DNA of 64,000 nt from Candidatus Uhrbacteria bacterium (GCA_030688135.1 JAUYIW010000067.1:29833-93832); one strand, 5' to 3'. Shown: positions 42,931 to 52,678, counted from the stretch's first letter. Program-made: numbers and translations. Notes: a model not told the origin generated them from the sequence alone.

Positions 42931-43626
42931 TTATTTCTTTTGATGTGCTACAGAGCCGGAAGCCGATTCTTTTTTTTCATCTTCTTCTTCAAAGATTTCT
43001 CCCTTATAAATCCAAACCTTTATTCCTATAGTACCGTAAATCGTTCTAGCTGGAATACGAGCGAAATCAACGTCGGCTCGTAGATTGTGAAGAGGGATAC
43101 TGCCTTCCGAAACCGTTTCGCTTCTTGCAATTTCTGCACCATTCAAACGGCCAGCAATCGTGATTTTAACTCCCTTTGCTCCGCCTTTCATTACTTTTTC
43201 TATCGCCATTTTCATTGAACGTCGAAATGGAAGTCGCTTTTCAATTTCTTGCGCTATCTGTTGCCCTACAATTCTCGAAGACAACGCTGGCTTAGAAACT
43301 TCTTGAATATTGATATTAATATTTGTGCGACGTCCTCTGAAAAACTTATCTTTAATCTTTTTCTTTAATTCTTCTGCTCCTGCGCCGGCTCTACCAATAA
43401 TGAAACCAGGTTTAGCAGATGCAATAGTTACATTTATAGTATCGGCTGTACGATCGATATACACAGCGTCAACGCTAGCTTCTTTCAATTGCTTTTTCAG
43501 AAAATCACGAAGCTTAACATCTTCCTCAAGATAAGAAACAAAATTCTTGCGGGGAGCAAACCACTTGGAGTCCCAGCTATATATAGTTGACAGTCGGAAA
43601 ACTTTTGGATGAATCTTTCGTCCCAT
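42931..43626 (-). CDS. rpsC: Ribosomal protein S3 (uS3)
   Basis: The 231-residue protein has MGRKIHPKVFRLSTIYSWDS, a KH domain with PGFIIGRAGAGAEELKKKI at about 74-92, and the C-domain (RRSMKMAIEKVMKGGAKGVK; GRLNGAEIARSE; ADVDFARIPARTIYGTIGIK). It ends in a polar Glu/Lys tail. It lines the mRNA entry channel. Confidence 0.96.
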   Translation of the reverse strand: MGRKIHPKVFRLSTIYSWDSKWFAPRKNFVSYLEEDVKLRDFLKKQLKEASVDAVYIDRTADTINVTIASAKPGFIIGRAGAGAEELKKKIKDKFFRGRRTNININIQEVSKPALSSRIVGQQIAQEIEKRLPFRRSMKMAIEKVMKGGAKGVKITIAGRLNGAEIARSETVSEGSIPLHNLRADVDFARIPARTIYGTIGIKVWIYKGEIFEEEDEKKESASGSVAHQKK

Positions 43627-43641
43627 ATATAATATTGAATC

Positions 43642-44085
43642 TTATTTACTATCTTTTACGCTTTTTGGCTTAGACGCTACAACCTTGTCTTCTTTTACAA
43701 CCTTATCACTAGCGCCCTTTGCAACAACAGCCTTCTTTGCTTTTCCTTTTTCTTCTTTTACGTCTACACCAATCGTAATATGTGACATTCTATAGCGAAT
43801 CGTAGCCGCTGTTCCACGAGCTCGTGGGGCAAATCTTTTAATAGTTGGCCCCTCATTAACTGAAGCTAATGATACGAACAGCTTTTCCGTATCGATATCA
43901 AAGTTATTCCTTGCATTAGCTATAGCAGAATTAAGAGTCTTAAGCACTGGCTTTGCAGCTGCCTTCTTGCTAAACATAAGCTGTCTGCGAGCATCCTCAA
44001 TCGGTAAGCCACGCACAAGATCAACCACAAGGCGAGTCTTGCGTGGTGACATATGAATAAATTTTGCAGTAGCTTTAACTTGCAT
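43642..44085 (-). CDS. rplV: Ribosomal protein L22 (uL22) with lysine-rich tail
   Basis: The 147-residue protein has the L22 core (residues 1-112): KFIHMSPRKTRLVVDLVRGL, ARNNFDIDTEKLFVSLASVN and FAPRARGTAATIRYRMSHIT with its tunnel-lining loop. A C-terminal extension of about 35 residues follows (EEKGKAKKAVVAKGASDKVV), rich in Lys, Val and Ala and absent from the typical 110-residue protein. Confidence 0.95.
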   Translation of the reverse strand: MQVKATAKFIHMSPRKTRLVVDLVRGLPIEDARRQLMFSKKAAAKPVLKTLNSAIANARNNFDIDTEKLFVSLASVNEGPTIKRFAPRARGTAATIRYRMSHITIGVDVKEEKGKAKKAVVAKGASDKVVKEDKVVASKPKSVKDSK

Positions 44086-44097
44086 ATTTTTCTAGCA

Positions 44098-44394
44098 TTA
44101 CCTCTTTGGAGGTGAAGAAGGAGGAGCGGCATCAATTGTCTTACCCCCATGTCTAATAAATCGACGTGTTGGCGAAAACTCTCCAAGTTTATGGCCAACC
44201 ATACTTTCCTGGACCTTTATCTGAATAAAATCTTTTCCGTTATGCACGCCAAAAGTCAACCCAACCATCTGTGGAGTTATCGTACTTGAACGTGCCCATG
44301 TTTTAACGACAGTTTTGTCGTTAGGCATCAATTTTGATACCTTTTCCATGAGCTTTAGATCAACGTATGGTCCTTTTTTAAGACTTCTAGACAT
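44098..44394 (-). CDS. rpsS: Ribosomal protein S19 (uS19)
   Basis: The 98-residue protein has [20 protein letters not shown] at the start, [20 protein letters not shown] and [18 protein letters not shown], all family signatures. It contacts the A-site tRNA in the 30S head. Confidence 0.97.
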   Translation of the reverse strand: MSRSLKKGPYVDLKLMEKVSKLMPNDKTVVKTWARSSTITPQMVGLTFGVHNGKDFIQIKVQESMVGHKLGEFSPTRRFIRHGGKTIDAAPPSSPPKR

Positions 44395-44404
44395 AGGTTT
44401 CGAT

Positions 44405-44490
44405 TACCAGGCTCCTACTAATGTACCAATTGTCACTGATGTACAGATCCGTAAATCTATATTAATCAGTATATTAGTAGGAACCTGGTA
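44405..44490. repeat. Palindromic element between rplB and rpsS
   Basis: CCAGGCTCCTACTAATGTAC on the left is complementary, with few mismatches, to GTATATTAGTAGGAACCTGG-like bases on the right. The centre has ACTGATGTACAGATCC. Confidence 0.8.
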
Positions 44491-44501
44491 GTTTTTTTGT
44501 G

Positions 44502-45338
44502 TTAACGTTTCTTACTCTTACGTCTTGATATAATGAATTTATTTGTAACTTTGTTGCGACGAGTCTTAACTCCCAGCGCCGGCTTTCCTGTTGGGGTCTT
44601 AGGACGTTTAAGTCCAATCGGGTTCCTACCTTCACCTCCTCCATGAGGGTGATCGACTGGGTTCATGGCCTTACCTCGTACAGTTGGTCGAATGCTACGA
44701 TGACGCGTGCGTCCTGCCTTTCCCCATCGAACAAGTCGCCAATCAGGATTTGATACATTACCAATCGTTGCCATGCACGTCTTTGGGACTGTCCTTACCT
44801 CGCTTGAAGGCAATTTAAGCGTTGCATAATCGCCTTCTACCGCCATTAGCGTTGCGCCAGTACCAGCTCCACGAACTAGCTGTCCGCCCTTACCTGGCTG
44901 AATTTCAATATTAATGACCTGAATTCCAAGAGGAATCTTCTCAAGAGGAAAACGATTTCCAACTTGTGGTTCGCTAAACTCTCGTGATGTTATGATCTTT
45001 GAACCAACCTTCAAACCTTGTGGCGCAAGGATGTATCGCTTTTCTCCGTCAGCATATACAACTAATGCAATTCGTGCCCCACGATTTGGATCGTACTCAA
45101 TAGTACTAACGGTCGCTTCAATATCAAGTTTATCAAACTTCCAATCTATGATTCTGATTCCGCGCTTTACTCCACCCCCTCGGTGACGAACCGCTATTTT
45201 TCCATTTGCTCGTCCTGCCTGTTGCTTTCTATGCTTCAGAAGTGGCTTATACGGACTCTTCGACGTTACGTCATCAAAAGTCTGAACGCTTGATTTGCGC
45301 CTTCCGGGTGTAGTTGGTTTGTGGACTCGTATTCCCAT
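44502..45338 (-). CDS. rplB: Ribosomal protein L2 (uL2)
   Basis: The 278-residue protein is at full family length. It has GRANGKIAVRHRGGGVKRGI at about 43-62, YDPNRGARIALVVYADGEKR, the SH3-like RGAGTGATLMAVEGDYATLK, and the C-terminal MNPVDHPHGGGEGRNPIG containing the histidine near the peptidyl transferase centre. Confidence 0.97.
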   Translation of the reverse strand: MGIRVHKPTTPGRRKSSVQTFDDVTSKSPYKPLLKHRKQQAGRANGKIAVRHRGGGVKRGIRIIDWKFDKLDIEATVSTIEYDPNRGARIALVVYADGEKRYILAPQGLKVGSKIITSREFSEPQVGNRFPLEKIPLGIQVINIEIQPGKGGQLVRGAGTGATLMAVEGDYATLKLPSSEVRTVPKTCMATIGNVSNPDWRLVRWGKAGRTRHRSIRPTVRGKAMNPVDHPHGGGEGRNPIGLKRPKTPTGKPALGVKTRRNKVTNKFIISRRKSKKR

Positions 45339-45349
45339 ATTTATTGATA

Positions 45350-45449
45350 TACTAGTACCCTACAGAAGTACTGATTGTGACCGATTTATTTATAATCCGA
45401 CTTCAGATCTGTGAATCAGTACCAATCAGTACGTCAGTAGGTTCCCTGT
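45350..45449. repeat. Palindromic element between rplW and rplB
   Basis: ACAGAAGTACTGATTGTGAC on the left, and CAGTACCAATCAGTACGTCA then GTAGGTTCCCTG on the right. CAGATCTGTGA lies in the centre. Same family as 41390 and 44405. Confidence 0.7.
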
Positions 45450-45455
45450 TTCTCT

Positions 45456-45908
45456 TTATACTCCATCAAATACATCTATCGTTGTTCCATTTGGTAGCTT
45501 TATAAGCGCTTTTTTTACATCACTTCGCTTACCGCTCACTCTACCAAAATTCAATCGCTTGCCTCGTACGTTAATTATATTAACGCTCTCTGGAATAACG
45601 TGATACATTTCTTTAAATGCCTGTTTCACGGCAACGCGATTTGTATTTGGATGGACTCGGAAAACCATCACTCCCTTATCAGACAACTGAGCAGTCTTTT
45701 CTGAAACTATTGGTTCCAAGATTGTATTCAGTGACCTTGCGCTCGCTGAAATTACCATCTTCTTTTCTTTGGTTTCAACCTTCTTTGCTACAGGCTTCTT
45801 TACAGCATCCTTCTCATCCTTAACTTCCGCAACATCAACAAGCTGCTTTGTTACGCCAGTAGATTCAGTCTGTTCATTCTTCTTTTTGAATTTATCGAAA
45901 AAATTCAT
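45456..45908 (-). CDS. rplW: Ribosomal protein L23 (uL23) with N-terminal extension
   Basis: The 150-residue protein has the L23 domain at about 62-148: LNTILEPIVSEKTAQLSDKG, VHPNTNRVAVKQAFKEMY, VNIINVRGKRLNFGR. The first 55 or so residues (MNFFDKFKKKNEQTESTGVT, then Lys/Val/Glu-rich) are extra to the usual 95-100-residue protein. L23 is the docking site for trigger factor and SRP at the tunnel exit, so the extension would project near there. Confidence 0.94.
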   Translation of the reverse strand: MNFFDKFKKKNEQTESTGVTKQLVDVAEVKDEKDAVKKPVAKKVETKEKKMVISASARSLNTILEPIVSEKTAQLSDKGVMVFRVHPNTNRVAVKQAFKEMYHVIPESVNIINVRGKRLNFGRVSGKRSDVKKALIKLPNGTTIDVFDGV

Positions 45909-45912
45909 AAAT

Positions 45913-46545
45913 TTATCTTGCGTAATTCTTTATGATCTGTTCAATTGCAGCCTTTGAAGCTAACACATACGGATATTTTGCAATATCGCGAACGTTCAAA
46001 CTTCCAGCGCTAATTGTTTCAGTATCCTTAACATTGCGAGCTGCACGCACAAAAGCCTTCTCATCTGCAGTTGTAACTATAAGTGCCTTTTTTCCAGCGC
46101 CCGGAAGACTATTTCGCATTTGCGCAACTGTCTTGGTCTTCATATCTTCCGCGCTGATATCTTCTATAGCAACTAGTAAATCTGAAGCTACTTTATCGGA
46201 CAAAATCATTGCTAATGCACCCTTTCTTGCCTTCTTGTTTATTTTCTTTCCAAAAACTCTTAAAATAGTTGGACCAAATGTTACTCCACCACCAATCCAA
46301 ATAGGCGATCGACTTGAGCCGTGACGTGCCCTACCTGTTCCTTTTTGCTTCCATGGCTTGCGTCCGCCACCTCGTACCTCACTCCTATCTTTCGTGTTGG
46401 CGATACGAATTCGTCCGTTTTCAACCTGAGCGATAATAGCCTCATGAACAAGTGAAGATTTTACTTTCACGCCAAACAACCCTTCCGGCAAATCCATTGT
46501 GCCAGACTTTGAGCCATCTATTTTATATACATTTACTTGTGCCAT
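45913..46545 (-). CDS. rplD: Ribosomal protein L4 (uL4)
   Basis: The 210-residue protein has a globular domain plus the tunnel loop KDRSEVRGGGRKPWKQKGTG, then RARHGSSRSPIWIGGGVTFG at about 52-90. The C-terminus has NVRDIAKYPYVLASKAAIEQ. It overlaps the end of rplC by 13 bases. In E. coli L4 represses the S10 operon. No equivalent leader can be identified by eye. Confidence 0.96.
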   Translation of the reverse strand: MAQVNVYKIDGSKSGTMDLPEGLFGVKVKSSLVHEAIIAQVENGRIRIANTKDRSEVRGGGRKPWKQKGTGRARHGSSRSPIWIGGGVTFGPTILRVFGKKINKKARKGALAMILSDKVASDLLVAIEDISAEDMKTKTVAQMRNSLPGAGKKALIVTTADEKAFVRAARNVKDTETISAGSLNVRDIAKYPYVLASKAAIEQIIKNYAR

Positions 46546-47156
46546 ATATCTCCCATTGAAGTTGTTATCACTACAAAGCTTCCTCGACTTCCGGGAACCG
46601 CTCCCTTAATCGCTATAATATTATTAGCTTTGTCGACATTAACTATTTCTAGATTTTTTACGGTAACTTGGTCTCCACCCATTCTGCCACCCATTCTAGT
46701 TCCTTTAAACACTCTCTGAGGACCGCCAGCACCAATGGATCCTGGCATTCTAAGCTGATCTTTGTGTCCATGAGAAGCAGGTCCTCCGTGGAATCCATGA
46801 CGCTTTACAACTCCCTGAAACCCTTTACCTTTTGAAATTCCACTCACGTTAACAGACTCACCAGCCTCAAAGGTGTCCGCGCAGATCTTCTGACCTTTTT
46901 CAAAAGTTTCACCTTCAGAAAGTTCAAATTCACGAACATATGCAAAATTTCCAAGATCTTTCCAGTCTTTCTTTTGAGGTTTATTTACTGACTTTGATGT
47001 ACCGTAACCAAGAACAGCGGCCTGCCTTCCTGCAGGATTAGTTCTCACCGTTGTAACAGTACATGGACCAGCCTCTATTAGAGTAACCGGAACAACGCCT
47101 CCGTCTTCACGGAAAAATTGAGTCATTTCTAATTTTCTTCCAAGAATAGCTTTCAT
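46533..47156 (-). CDS. rplC: Ribosomal protein L3 (uL3)
   Basis: The 207-residue protein starts MKAILGRKLEMTQFFREDGG and carries PVTLIEAGPCTVTTVRT, GFQGVVKRHGFHGGPASHGH at about 112-131 and RMGGDQVTVKNLEIVNVD. It binds near the peptidyl transferase centre. It lies 429 bp after rpsJ, an unusually long gap. Confidence 0.96.
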   Translation of the reverse strand: MKAILGRKLEMTQFFREDGGVVPVTLIEAGPCTVTTVRTNPAGRQAAVLGYGTSKSVNKPQKKDWKDLGNFAYVREFELSEGETFEKGQKICADTFEAGESVNVSGISKGKGFQGVVKRHGFHGGPASHGHKDQLRMPGSIGAGGPQRVFKGTRMGGRMGGDQVTVKNLEIVNVDKANNIIAIKGAVPGSRGSFVVITTSMGDIWHK

Positions 47157-47585
47157 ATTTCTTCTAGCTGGCTAATGAAAAACCAGAAGTCGTTAAACAT
47201 CATTCAGATATTCAACAGCTTCTAGTCTAAGTAAAACAACATTTGTACTTAGATTTTTTTTGATTTCGAATGATTCCTTTCTTAATTCCTCTTGAATCGT
47301 CGGGGAGGGTATCCTTCGTGTGCTTAACGATAACTTTAAACTATAACTATAACTTTGGATGTGAGAAATTTCGATATTCTTGAATTCCTTAGTTATGGTG
47401 ATTGTAAATGTTACGTCCTCCGTAATGCACGGACCTAACTCCTCGGTTCAAATGGGAATGTTTGAGTCACAAGCTGGAAATTGCTAGCCGGAAATTACTT
47501 TCGACCTTCTCCGGCCGTGAGAACTGAGCCGTATTCGGCACAGCATCTTACAGCCGGAAACTCTCAACTTGTAACTCGTTATTAT
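47157..47585. other. 429-bp spacer between rpsJ and rplC
   Basis: No gene seen. It contains a hairpin CTAAGTACAAATGTTGTTTT...CTTAG (about 47225-47255) and, next to rpsJ, an inverted repeat of GAGTCACAAGCTGGAAAT with AACTCTCAACTTGTAACTC (about 47463-47580) plus repeats of the word GCCGGAAA. A promoter or regulatory leader is possible. Confidence 0.5.
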
Positions 47586-47933
47586 TTACATCTTAATTTC
47601 GATGTCGACGCCTGCTGGCAGATTGAGTGTCATCAATGAATCAACAGTGCCTTCTGATGGGCTAAGAATGTCAATGAGACGCTTATGAATCCTCATTTCA
47701 TACTGGTCTCGAGACGTCTTATGAACAAAAGTTGAACGGTTCACAGTAAAACGACGCTTTTCGCTAGGAAGTGGTATTGGCCCTAAAACCGTTGCACCAC
47801 TTCGCTTTGCTGTCTTGATGATGGTATCAGCAGCAGAGTCGATTATTTTGTGATCGTACGCGCGAATTTTAATTCTAATTCGCTGCTTCGCTTCCTCCTT
47901 AGCATTTTCAGTTGTTGTGTTGGCGTCTGCCAT
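47586..47933 (-). CDS. rpsJ: Ribosomal protein S10 (uS10)
   Basis: The 115-residue protein has an N-terminal acidic extension of about 15 residues ([17 protein letters not shown]), then the canonical S10: [40 protein letters not shown] and [20 protein letters not shown]. It lies 65 bp after tuf, with a strong hairpin between. Confidence 0.96.
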   Translation of the reverse strand: MADANTTTENAKEEAKQRIRIKIRAYDHKIIDSAADTIIKTAKRSGATVLGPIPLPSEKRRFTVNRSTFVHKTSRDQYEMRIHKRLIDILSPSEGTVDSLMTLNLPAGVDIEIKM

Positions 47934-47963
47934 AGAAATGTACGAAAAAGTTCAGAACGCAAG

Positions 47964-47990
47964 CGAGGAAGGGGCCAAGCCCCTTCCTCG
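47964..47990 (-). terminator. Strong hairpin between tuf and rpsJ
   Basis: CGAGGAAGGGGC, loop, GCCCCTTCCTCG: a perfect 12-bp stem without a U-run on the downstream (minus) side. It is more likely an attenuator or RNA-processing/stability hairpin than a full terminator. Confidence 0.6.
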
Positions 47991-47998
47991 ATGCATTT

Positions 47999-49183
47999 TT
48001 ATTCAATAATCTTTGTAACAACACCAGCTCCAACGGTTCGTCCACCTTCACGAATAGCAAATCTCATCTCTTCTTCGATTGCAATTGGCTGGATGAGTCC
48101 TACTTCAACGTTTACAGTGTCGCCAGGCATAACCATTTCAACTCCTTCAGGAAGTGAAATAATATCACCTGTAACGTCAGTTGTTCGAATGTAAAACTGA
48201 GGCTTATAACCCTTGAAGAATGGCTTATGACGTCCACCTTCTTCCTTTGTTAGGGCATAAATCTTTGCTTCAAACTTGGTGTGAGGCTTAACAGTTCCAG
48301 GAGTAGCAAGCACCATTCCGCGCAATACGTCATCTTTCTTGATGCCGCGGAGGAGAATACCTGCATTGTCGCCTGCCATACCTTTGTCTAGCAACTTGTT
48401 AAACATTTCGATTCCAGTAACAACTGTCTTTGCAGTGTCGCGAATACCAACTATTTCAACATCATCGTTCAAGTTGATTATACCGCGCTCAATACGACCA
48501 GTAACAACAGTTCCACGGCCTTCAATTGAGAAAACGTCCTCAATAGGCATTAGGAATGACTTTTCTGTGTCACGTACTGGCTGTGGAATGTATTCATCAA
48601 GAGCCTTCAATAAATCCTTAATTGGCTTTATCGCCTCTTCATCAGTTGGATTCTCTGCTGCCTTAAGAGCAGAACCACGAATAATTGGAGTTTCATCTCC
48701 TGGGTACTCGTACTGCTTCAAAAGATCTCGGATTTCCTCTTCAACAAGGTCAATAAGCTCAGGATCGTCAACCATGTCAACCTTATTTAGGAAAACAACG
48801 ATTGTAGGCACACCAACCTGACGAGCAAGAAGAATGTGCTCACGAGTCTGAGGCATTGGACCATCAGCTGCTGAAACCACTAAGATCGCACCGTCCATCT
48901 GGGCGGCACCAGTGATCATATTCTTAACATAGTCAGCGTGACCCGGACAATCTACATGGGCGTAGTGACGAGTTGCTGATTCGTATTCAACGTGAGACGT
49001 TGAGATTGTAATACCGCGCTCTCTTTCCTCAGGAGCGTTATCGATTTGGTCAAACGCTTTTTTCTGTGAGTCTGGAGAAAAAAGGCCGGAAAGTGCTGCA
49101 GTAAGCGTGGTCTTACCATGGTCAACGTGACCAATAGTTCCTACGTTTACGTGCGGCTTTGATCGATCAAACTGTTCTGCCAT
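47999..49183 (-). CDS. tuf: Elongation factor Tu
   Basis: The 394-residue GTPase brings aminoacyl-tRNA to the ribosome. G motifs: GHVDHGKTT at 19-27, DCPGHADY at about 78-85 and NKVDMVDD at about 133-140. Domains 2 and 3 follow with [18 protein letters not shown] and [12 protein letters not shown]. Here tuf heads the S10 operon rather than following fusA directly. Only one copy is in the window. Confidence 0.97.
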   Translation of the reverse strand: MAEQFDRSKPHVNVGTIGHVDHGKTTLTAALSGLFSPDSQKKAFDQIDNAPEERERGITISTSHVEYESATRHYAHVDCPGHADYVKNMITGAAQMDGAILVVSAADGPMPQTREHILLARQVGVPTIVVFLNKVDMVDDPELIDLVEEEIRDLLKQYEYPGDETPIIRGSALKAAENPTDEEAIKPIKDLLKALDEYIPQPVRDTEKSFLMPIEDVFSIEGRGTVVTGRIERGIINLNDDVEIVGIRDTAKTVVTGIEMFNKLLDKGMAGDNAGILLRGIKKDDVLRGMVLATPGTVKPHTKFEAKIYALTKEEGGRHKPFFKGYKPQFYIRTTDVTGDIISLPEGVEMVMPGDTVNVEVGLIQPIAIEEEMRFAIREGGRTVGAGVVTKIIE

Positions 49184-49264
49184 ATAATTAATGACTTATT
49201 GTTTGCGGTTCAAGACAAATTTGCCTTAAAACCTAATAAAATTATGATTTACGTAAGTGACGAG

Positions 49265-49293
49265 AGTATAGCAAAAGCCTGAAAATATTGCAA
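49265..49293 (-). promoter_or_regulatory. Promoter of the tuf-S10-spc operon
   Basis: Minus strand: TTGCAA (49293-49288), 17 bases, TATACT (49270-49265). It would give a leader of about 75 nt before tuf. Confidence 0.7.
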
Positions 49294-49455
49294 GTCCCAT
49301 GCGGTGAATTAGTCCTCAGCCTATCATCATAACTATATTAAACATGTTCTTTGCTAAGCTTAGCTAATTTGTTAATTCTGAAGCCTATCTATAAACAACT
49401 AGATTTTCGGAAGTAAGGAAAAGGTTTTTTGAAATAGATTTTGCATTTTCACGAT

Positions 49456-49851
49456 CTACTCAATCGGCTCAAGATAGAACCGCTCCTCTCCAGGCTCAAA
49501 ATCACTATCCTTAGGTTCAATTCCCTCTTCAACTGCCTTTTCAGCTTCAAACTCTTCCATTGCTGTGGTAGTCATTGCATTCAGCTCATCAATTGATTGA
49601 ATTGGATCGTCGTCCTCTTCATCAAAACCTCCCTCCCATTCCATCGCTGGCATCGCGCTACCATTAAACGGTATTTCCTCTATTTCATCATAGTCATTGC
49701 CAGTCCATTCAAAATCTTCTTCAGCGCCCAAAAGGCATTCATACTGATCGACAGGCATTATTACAACCGGCTCGCCTTCACCAGCAACTATAAGTGTATC
49801 GCCTGTGCGTTGTGCTAAACGAATTAAACGCTGTAGTTGATTATTCTCCAT
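49456..49851 (-). CDS. Acidic protein of unknown function next to the translation genes
   Basis: The 131-residue protein starts MENNQLQRLIRLAQRTGDTL. Residues 15-45 (DTLIVAGEGEPVVIMPVDQYECLL) resemble the Phd/YefM-type antitoxin N-terminal pattern, in which a target-peptide promoter-binding segment ends in M-x-x-x-x-Y. The remaining two thirds is highly acidic (EEDFEWTGNDYDEIEEIP) and probably disordered. No toxin gene is adjacent. I chose the ATG at 49851; the GTG far upstream would translate repeat DNA. Confidence 0.65.
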   Translation of the reverse strand: MENNQLQRLIRLAQRTGDTLIVAGEGEPVVIMPVDQYECLLGAEEDFEWTGNDYDEIEEIPFNGSAMPAMEWEGGFDEEDDDPIQSIDELNAMTTTAMEEFEAEKAVEEGIEPKDSDFEPGEERFYLEPIE

Positions 49852-49880
49852 AGTTTTAGACAAACATTGATTATGTCGCC

Positions 49881-49908
49881 ATCTTAACGCATCTGTAGAA
49901 GGAGTCAA
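49881..49908 (-). promoter_or_regulatory. Possible promoter of the acidic protein gene
   Basis: Minus strand: TTGACT (49908-49903), 16 bases, TAAGAT (49886-49881). Confidence 0.4.
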
Positions 49909-50306
49909 GAGGTGGTAGATTGGCAATGGTAAATTAGCTTTTGGCCACTTGCCATTAGCTCGTGCAACCCATCCATATATCTGTACTGCAACCTGCCCTG
50001 AGCGAAACGATCCTGAGCCTGTTGAAGGAGAGTGAAGTCGAAGGGTATATCCGTAACGAAATAAAAAAACTCCAGACTTTGTCAATCTCATGGGGGCGAC
50101 CTTTAGGTCTCCCGCAAGCGGACGGCATACTGCCACAGGTGACTCGGGCAGTCCGCCTTCAATGAACAGTGGCGGAAATATCGTCCATACACTTAACTAC
50201 CATTCACATGTCCTAGAGACGTGAAATCTCTTTAGGACCTTTCGTGCGAAGGGTCCTAAGATTGGTAGACGCCTTACTTTTGAGGATGAATGAGAGCAGT
50301 AACAAA
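49909..50306. other. Gene-free spacer between fusA and the acidic protein gene
   Basis: It contains an inverted repeat (TTGGCAATGG...CACTTGCCATTAGC, about 49919-49960), REP-like DNA (GATCCTGAGCCTGTTGAAGG at about 50010), a GC-rich stretch near 50090-50160 and the CCTTTCG palindrome at 50230-50260. No gene seen. Confidence 0.5.
50230..50260. repeat. Third CCCTTCG-type palindrome
   Basis: CTTTAGGACC, TTTCGTGCGAA, GGGTCCTAAG. The core CCTTTCGTGCGAAGGG is the relative of the palindromes at 29224 and 29535, and GTCCTAAGATT also follows the one at 29224. Confidence 0.6.
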
Positions 50307-50335
50307 AAGGCGAGCCTTTCGACCCGCCTTTAAAT
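50307..50335 (-). terminator. Terminator of fusA
   Basis: Minus strand: AAAGGCGGGTCG, AAAG loop, GCTCGCCTTT, then TTG. Confidence 0.6.
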
Positions 50336-50432
50336 CTCTATTTAACCCCCTAACTTCCCTCAAACTCTCTCACATTGCTCGCGTTGGTCGATCTGTAGTT
50401 CCGTATAGTCTGTAGGTCTGTAACGATGTACC

Positions 50433-52517
50433 TTACGCTCCACGCTTCTCAATGATCTCTTTGGCAACGTTCCCTGGAACTTCCTGATACTCGTGGAATT
50501 CCATTGAGTAACTAGCGCGACCCTGAGTCATGGAACGAAGCGCTGTAGCGTAACCAAACATTTCAGCAAGTGGAACAATCGCGGCTACTGTCTTCACGTT
50601 TCCGCGCTCTCCCATTTCCTGAATTTGCGCACGCTTTGAATTCAAATCTCCAACAACTGTACCCAAGAACTCTTCAGGAGTAACAGCTTCAACTTTCATC
50701 ATAGGCTCCAATAGTACTGGTCTTGCCTTCCTCGCCGCTTCCTTAAAAGCCATCGATCCAGCCATCTTAAACGCTGATTCATTCGAGTCCACTTCATGGT
50801 ACGAGCCATCAAAAACTGTTGCTCTAATGTTGATTAGCGGATAACCAGCTATAACACCGCGGTCGAGCGATTCTTTTACACCCTTTCCAATGGCCGGAAT
50901 GTATTCCTTTGGAATAGATCCACCTTTAATTTGATCGATAAACTCAAAGTTTGGACCATCCGGTTCTGTGATTGGTTCAACGCGCAACCAACAGTGACCA
51001 TATTGTCCGCGTCCACCAGACTGCTTAACATACTTTCCTTCTCCCTCTGCAGTTTCACGAATAGTTTCGCGGTAGCTTACTTGAGGACGACCAACAGTGG
51101 CATCAACATTAAACTCGCGCTTCATGCGGTCAATAATAATTTCCAAATGAAGCTCACCCATTCCAGAAATAATTGTCTGTAATGTGTCTTCGTCGGTTCG
51201 AATTCGGAAAGTTGGGTCTTCTTCTGCAAGCTTTTGAAGCGCCATACCGAGTCTTTCCTGGTCAGCCTTTGTTTTTGGTTCAATTGCCTGTGAAATAACC
51301 GGCTCTGGGAAAGTAATTGATTCAAGAACTATTGGATCTGTTGGATCGCAAAGCGTATTTCCAGTTGTAGTATGTTTTAGCCCAACAGCTGCAGCAATTT
51401 CTCCAGCATAAACCTCGTTTACATCCTCTCGAGTATTTGCATGCATTCTAACAATTCGTGAAATTCTTTCTTTCTCGCCAGTAGATGTATTCAATACATA
51501 ACTTCCGGCCTGGAGCGTTCCAGAATAAACTCTAAAGAAAGCAAGCTTTCCAACAAATGGATCAGTTGCAATTTTAAATGCAAGCGCTGAAAATGGAACT
51601 TCATCCTTTGCTTCGCGAATAATTTTTGTATCTTTATCTGCTGGATCAAAACCTTCAACTGGAGGCACGTCGAGCGGCGAAGGTAAATAGTCAACCATTG
51701 CGTCGAGTAAAAGCTGAACTCCCTTGTTCTTTAAAGCAGAACCAATAAGTACTGGAAAAATATCAAGTGAAATAGTGGCTTTGCGCAATATTCTCTTTAA
51801 ATCATCAAATGCAATTTCAGCTCCAGCCAAATACTGTTCCATTGCACCTTCATCGTTCTCTACAATAGCCTCGATTAACTGCCCTCTCCATTTCTTTGCA
51901 GTAGCTGCGTATTCTTCTGGGATATCAATTTCTTCAACATCTTTACCAAGATCATCTCTGTACATAAATGCCTTCATGCGCAAAAGATCGATAATACCGA
52001 TGAAGTTATCTTCGGTACCAATTGGAATCTGAATAGGATGTGCATTTTTTGTAAGTCTTGCGTGAATCGAATCTAAATCTTTGTAAAAATCTGCTCCAGT
52101 ACGATCAAGCTTATTAATAAAGCAAATTCGTGGAACATGATATTTATCAGCCTGATGCCAAACAGTTTCAGACTGTGGCTCTACGCCAGCGACACCATCA
52201 AAAACAGTAACACCGCCATCAAGCACTCGAAGAGATCGCTCTACTTCAACAGTAAAGTCAACGTGCCCTGGGGTGTCAATAATATTTATTCTGTGGTCCT
52301 TCCAAAAACAGGTTGTAGCAGCAGATGTGATTGTGATTCCACGTTCACGTTCCTGTTCCATCCAGTCCATCTCAGCTTCACCTTCATGAACTTCACCAAT
52401 TTTGTGTTTCTTGCCAGTATAGAACAAGATACGCTCGGTGGTAGTTGTTTTACCAGCGTCAATATGAGCAATAATTCCTGTGTTGCGAATATTACTTAAT
52501 GGAAAGTCACGGGGCAT
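50433..52517 (-). CDS. fusA: Elongation factor G
   Basis: The 694-residue translocase has G1 [15 protein letters not shown] at 18-32, G3 [16 protein letters not shown] at about 82-97 and NKLDRTGAD at about 136. Domain II follows, then domain III ([20 protein letters not shown]), domain IV ([22 protein letters not shown]) and V ([20 protein letters not shown]). Full length for the family. It follows rpsG at 199 bp. Confidence 0.97.
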   Translation of the reverse strand: MPRDFPLSNIRNTGIIAHIDAGKTTTTERILFYTGKKHKIGEVHEGEAEMDWMEQERERGITITSAATTCFWKDHRINIIDTPGHVDFTVEVERSLRVLDGGVTVFDGVAGVEPQSETVWHQADKYHVPRICFINKLDRTGADFYKDLDSIHARLTKNAHPIQIPIGTEDNFIGIIDLLRMKAFMYRDDLGKDVEEIDIPEEYAATAKKWRGQLIEAIVENDEGAMEQYLAGAEIAFDDLKRILRKATISLDIFPVLIGSALKNKGVQLLLDAMVDYLPSPLDVPPVEGFDPADKDTKIIREAKDEVPFSALAFKIATDPFVGKLAFFRVYSGTLQAGSYVLNTSTGEKERISRIVRMHANTREDVNEVYAGEIAAAVGLKHTTTGNTLCDPTDPIVLESITFPEPVISQAIEPKTKADQERLGMALQKLAEEDPTFRIRTDEDTLQTIISGMGELHLEIIIDRMKREFNVDATVGRPQVSYRETIRETAEGEGKYVKQSGGRGQYGHCWLRVEPITEPDGPNFEFIDQIKGGSIPKEYIPAIGKGVKESLDRGVIAGYPLINIRATVFDGSYHEVDSNESAFKMAGSMAFKEAARKARPVLLEPMMKVEAVTPEEFLGTVVGDLNSKRAQIQEMGERGNVKTVAAIVPLAEMFGYATALRSMTQGRASYSMEFHEYQEVPGNVAKEIIEKRGA

Positions 52518-52614
52518 ACGGGGGAAAAATTTATTATCGAGTAGCCTTAGTTTATTAACGGTTTGCGAAATTTATTACCAGTATGCTAACGTTTATTAGC
52601 TGGCGACTTGTGTT

Positions 52615-52678
52615 TATTGCCTCGATCGGTACATCTGTATATCTGCACACGATCCGTACATCTTCGATCCCTTGCTAT
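52615..52678. repeat. Partial 'GTACATCTGTATATCTG' palindrome before fusA
   Basis: GATCGGTACATCTGTATATC on the left and GATCCGTACATCTTCGATCC on the right, similar to the element at 2690-2797. Confidence 0.5.

Noticed and set aside
49852..50136. GTG-initiated N-terminal extension of the acidic protein
   Set aside because: It covers the likely promoter and REP-like DNA. The ATG at 49851 fits better.
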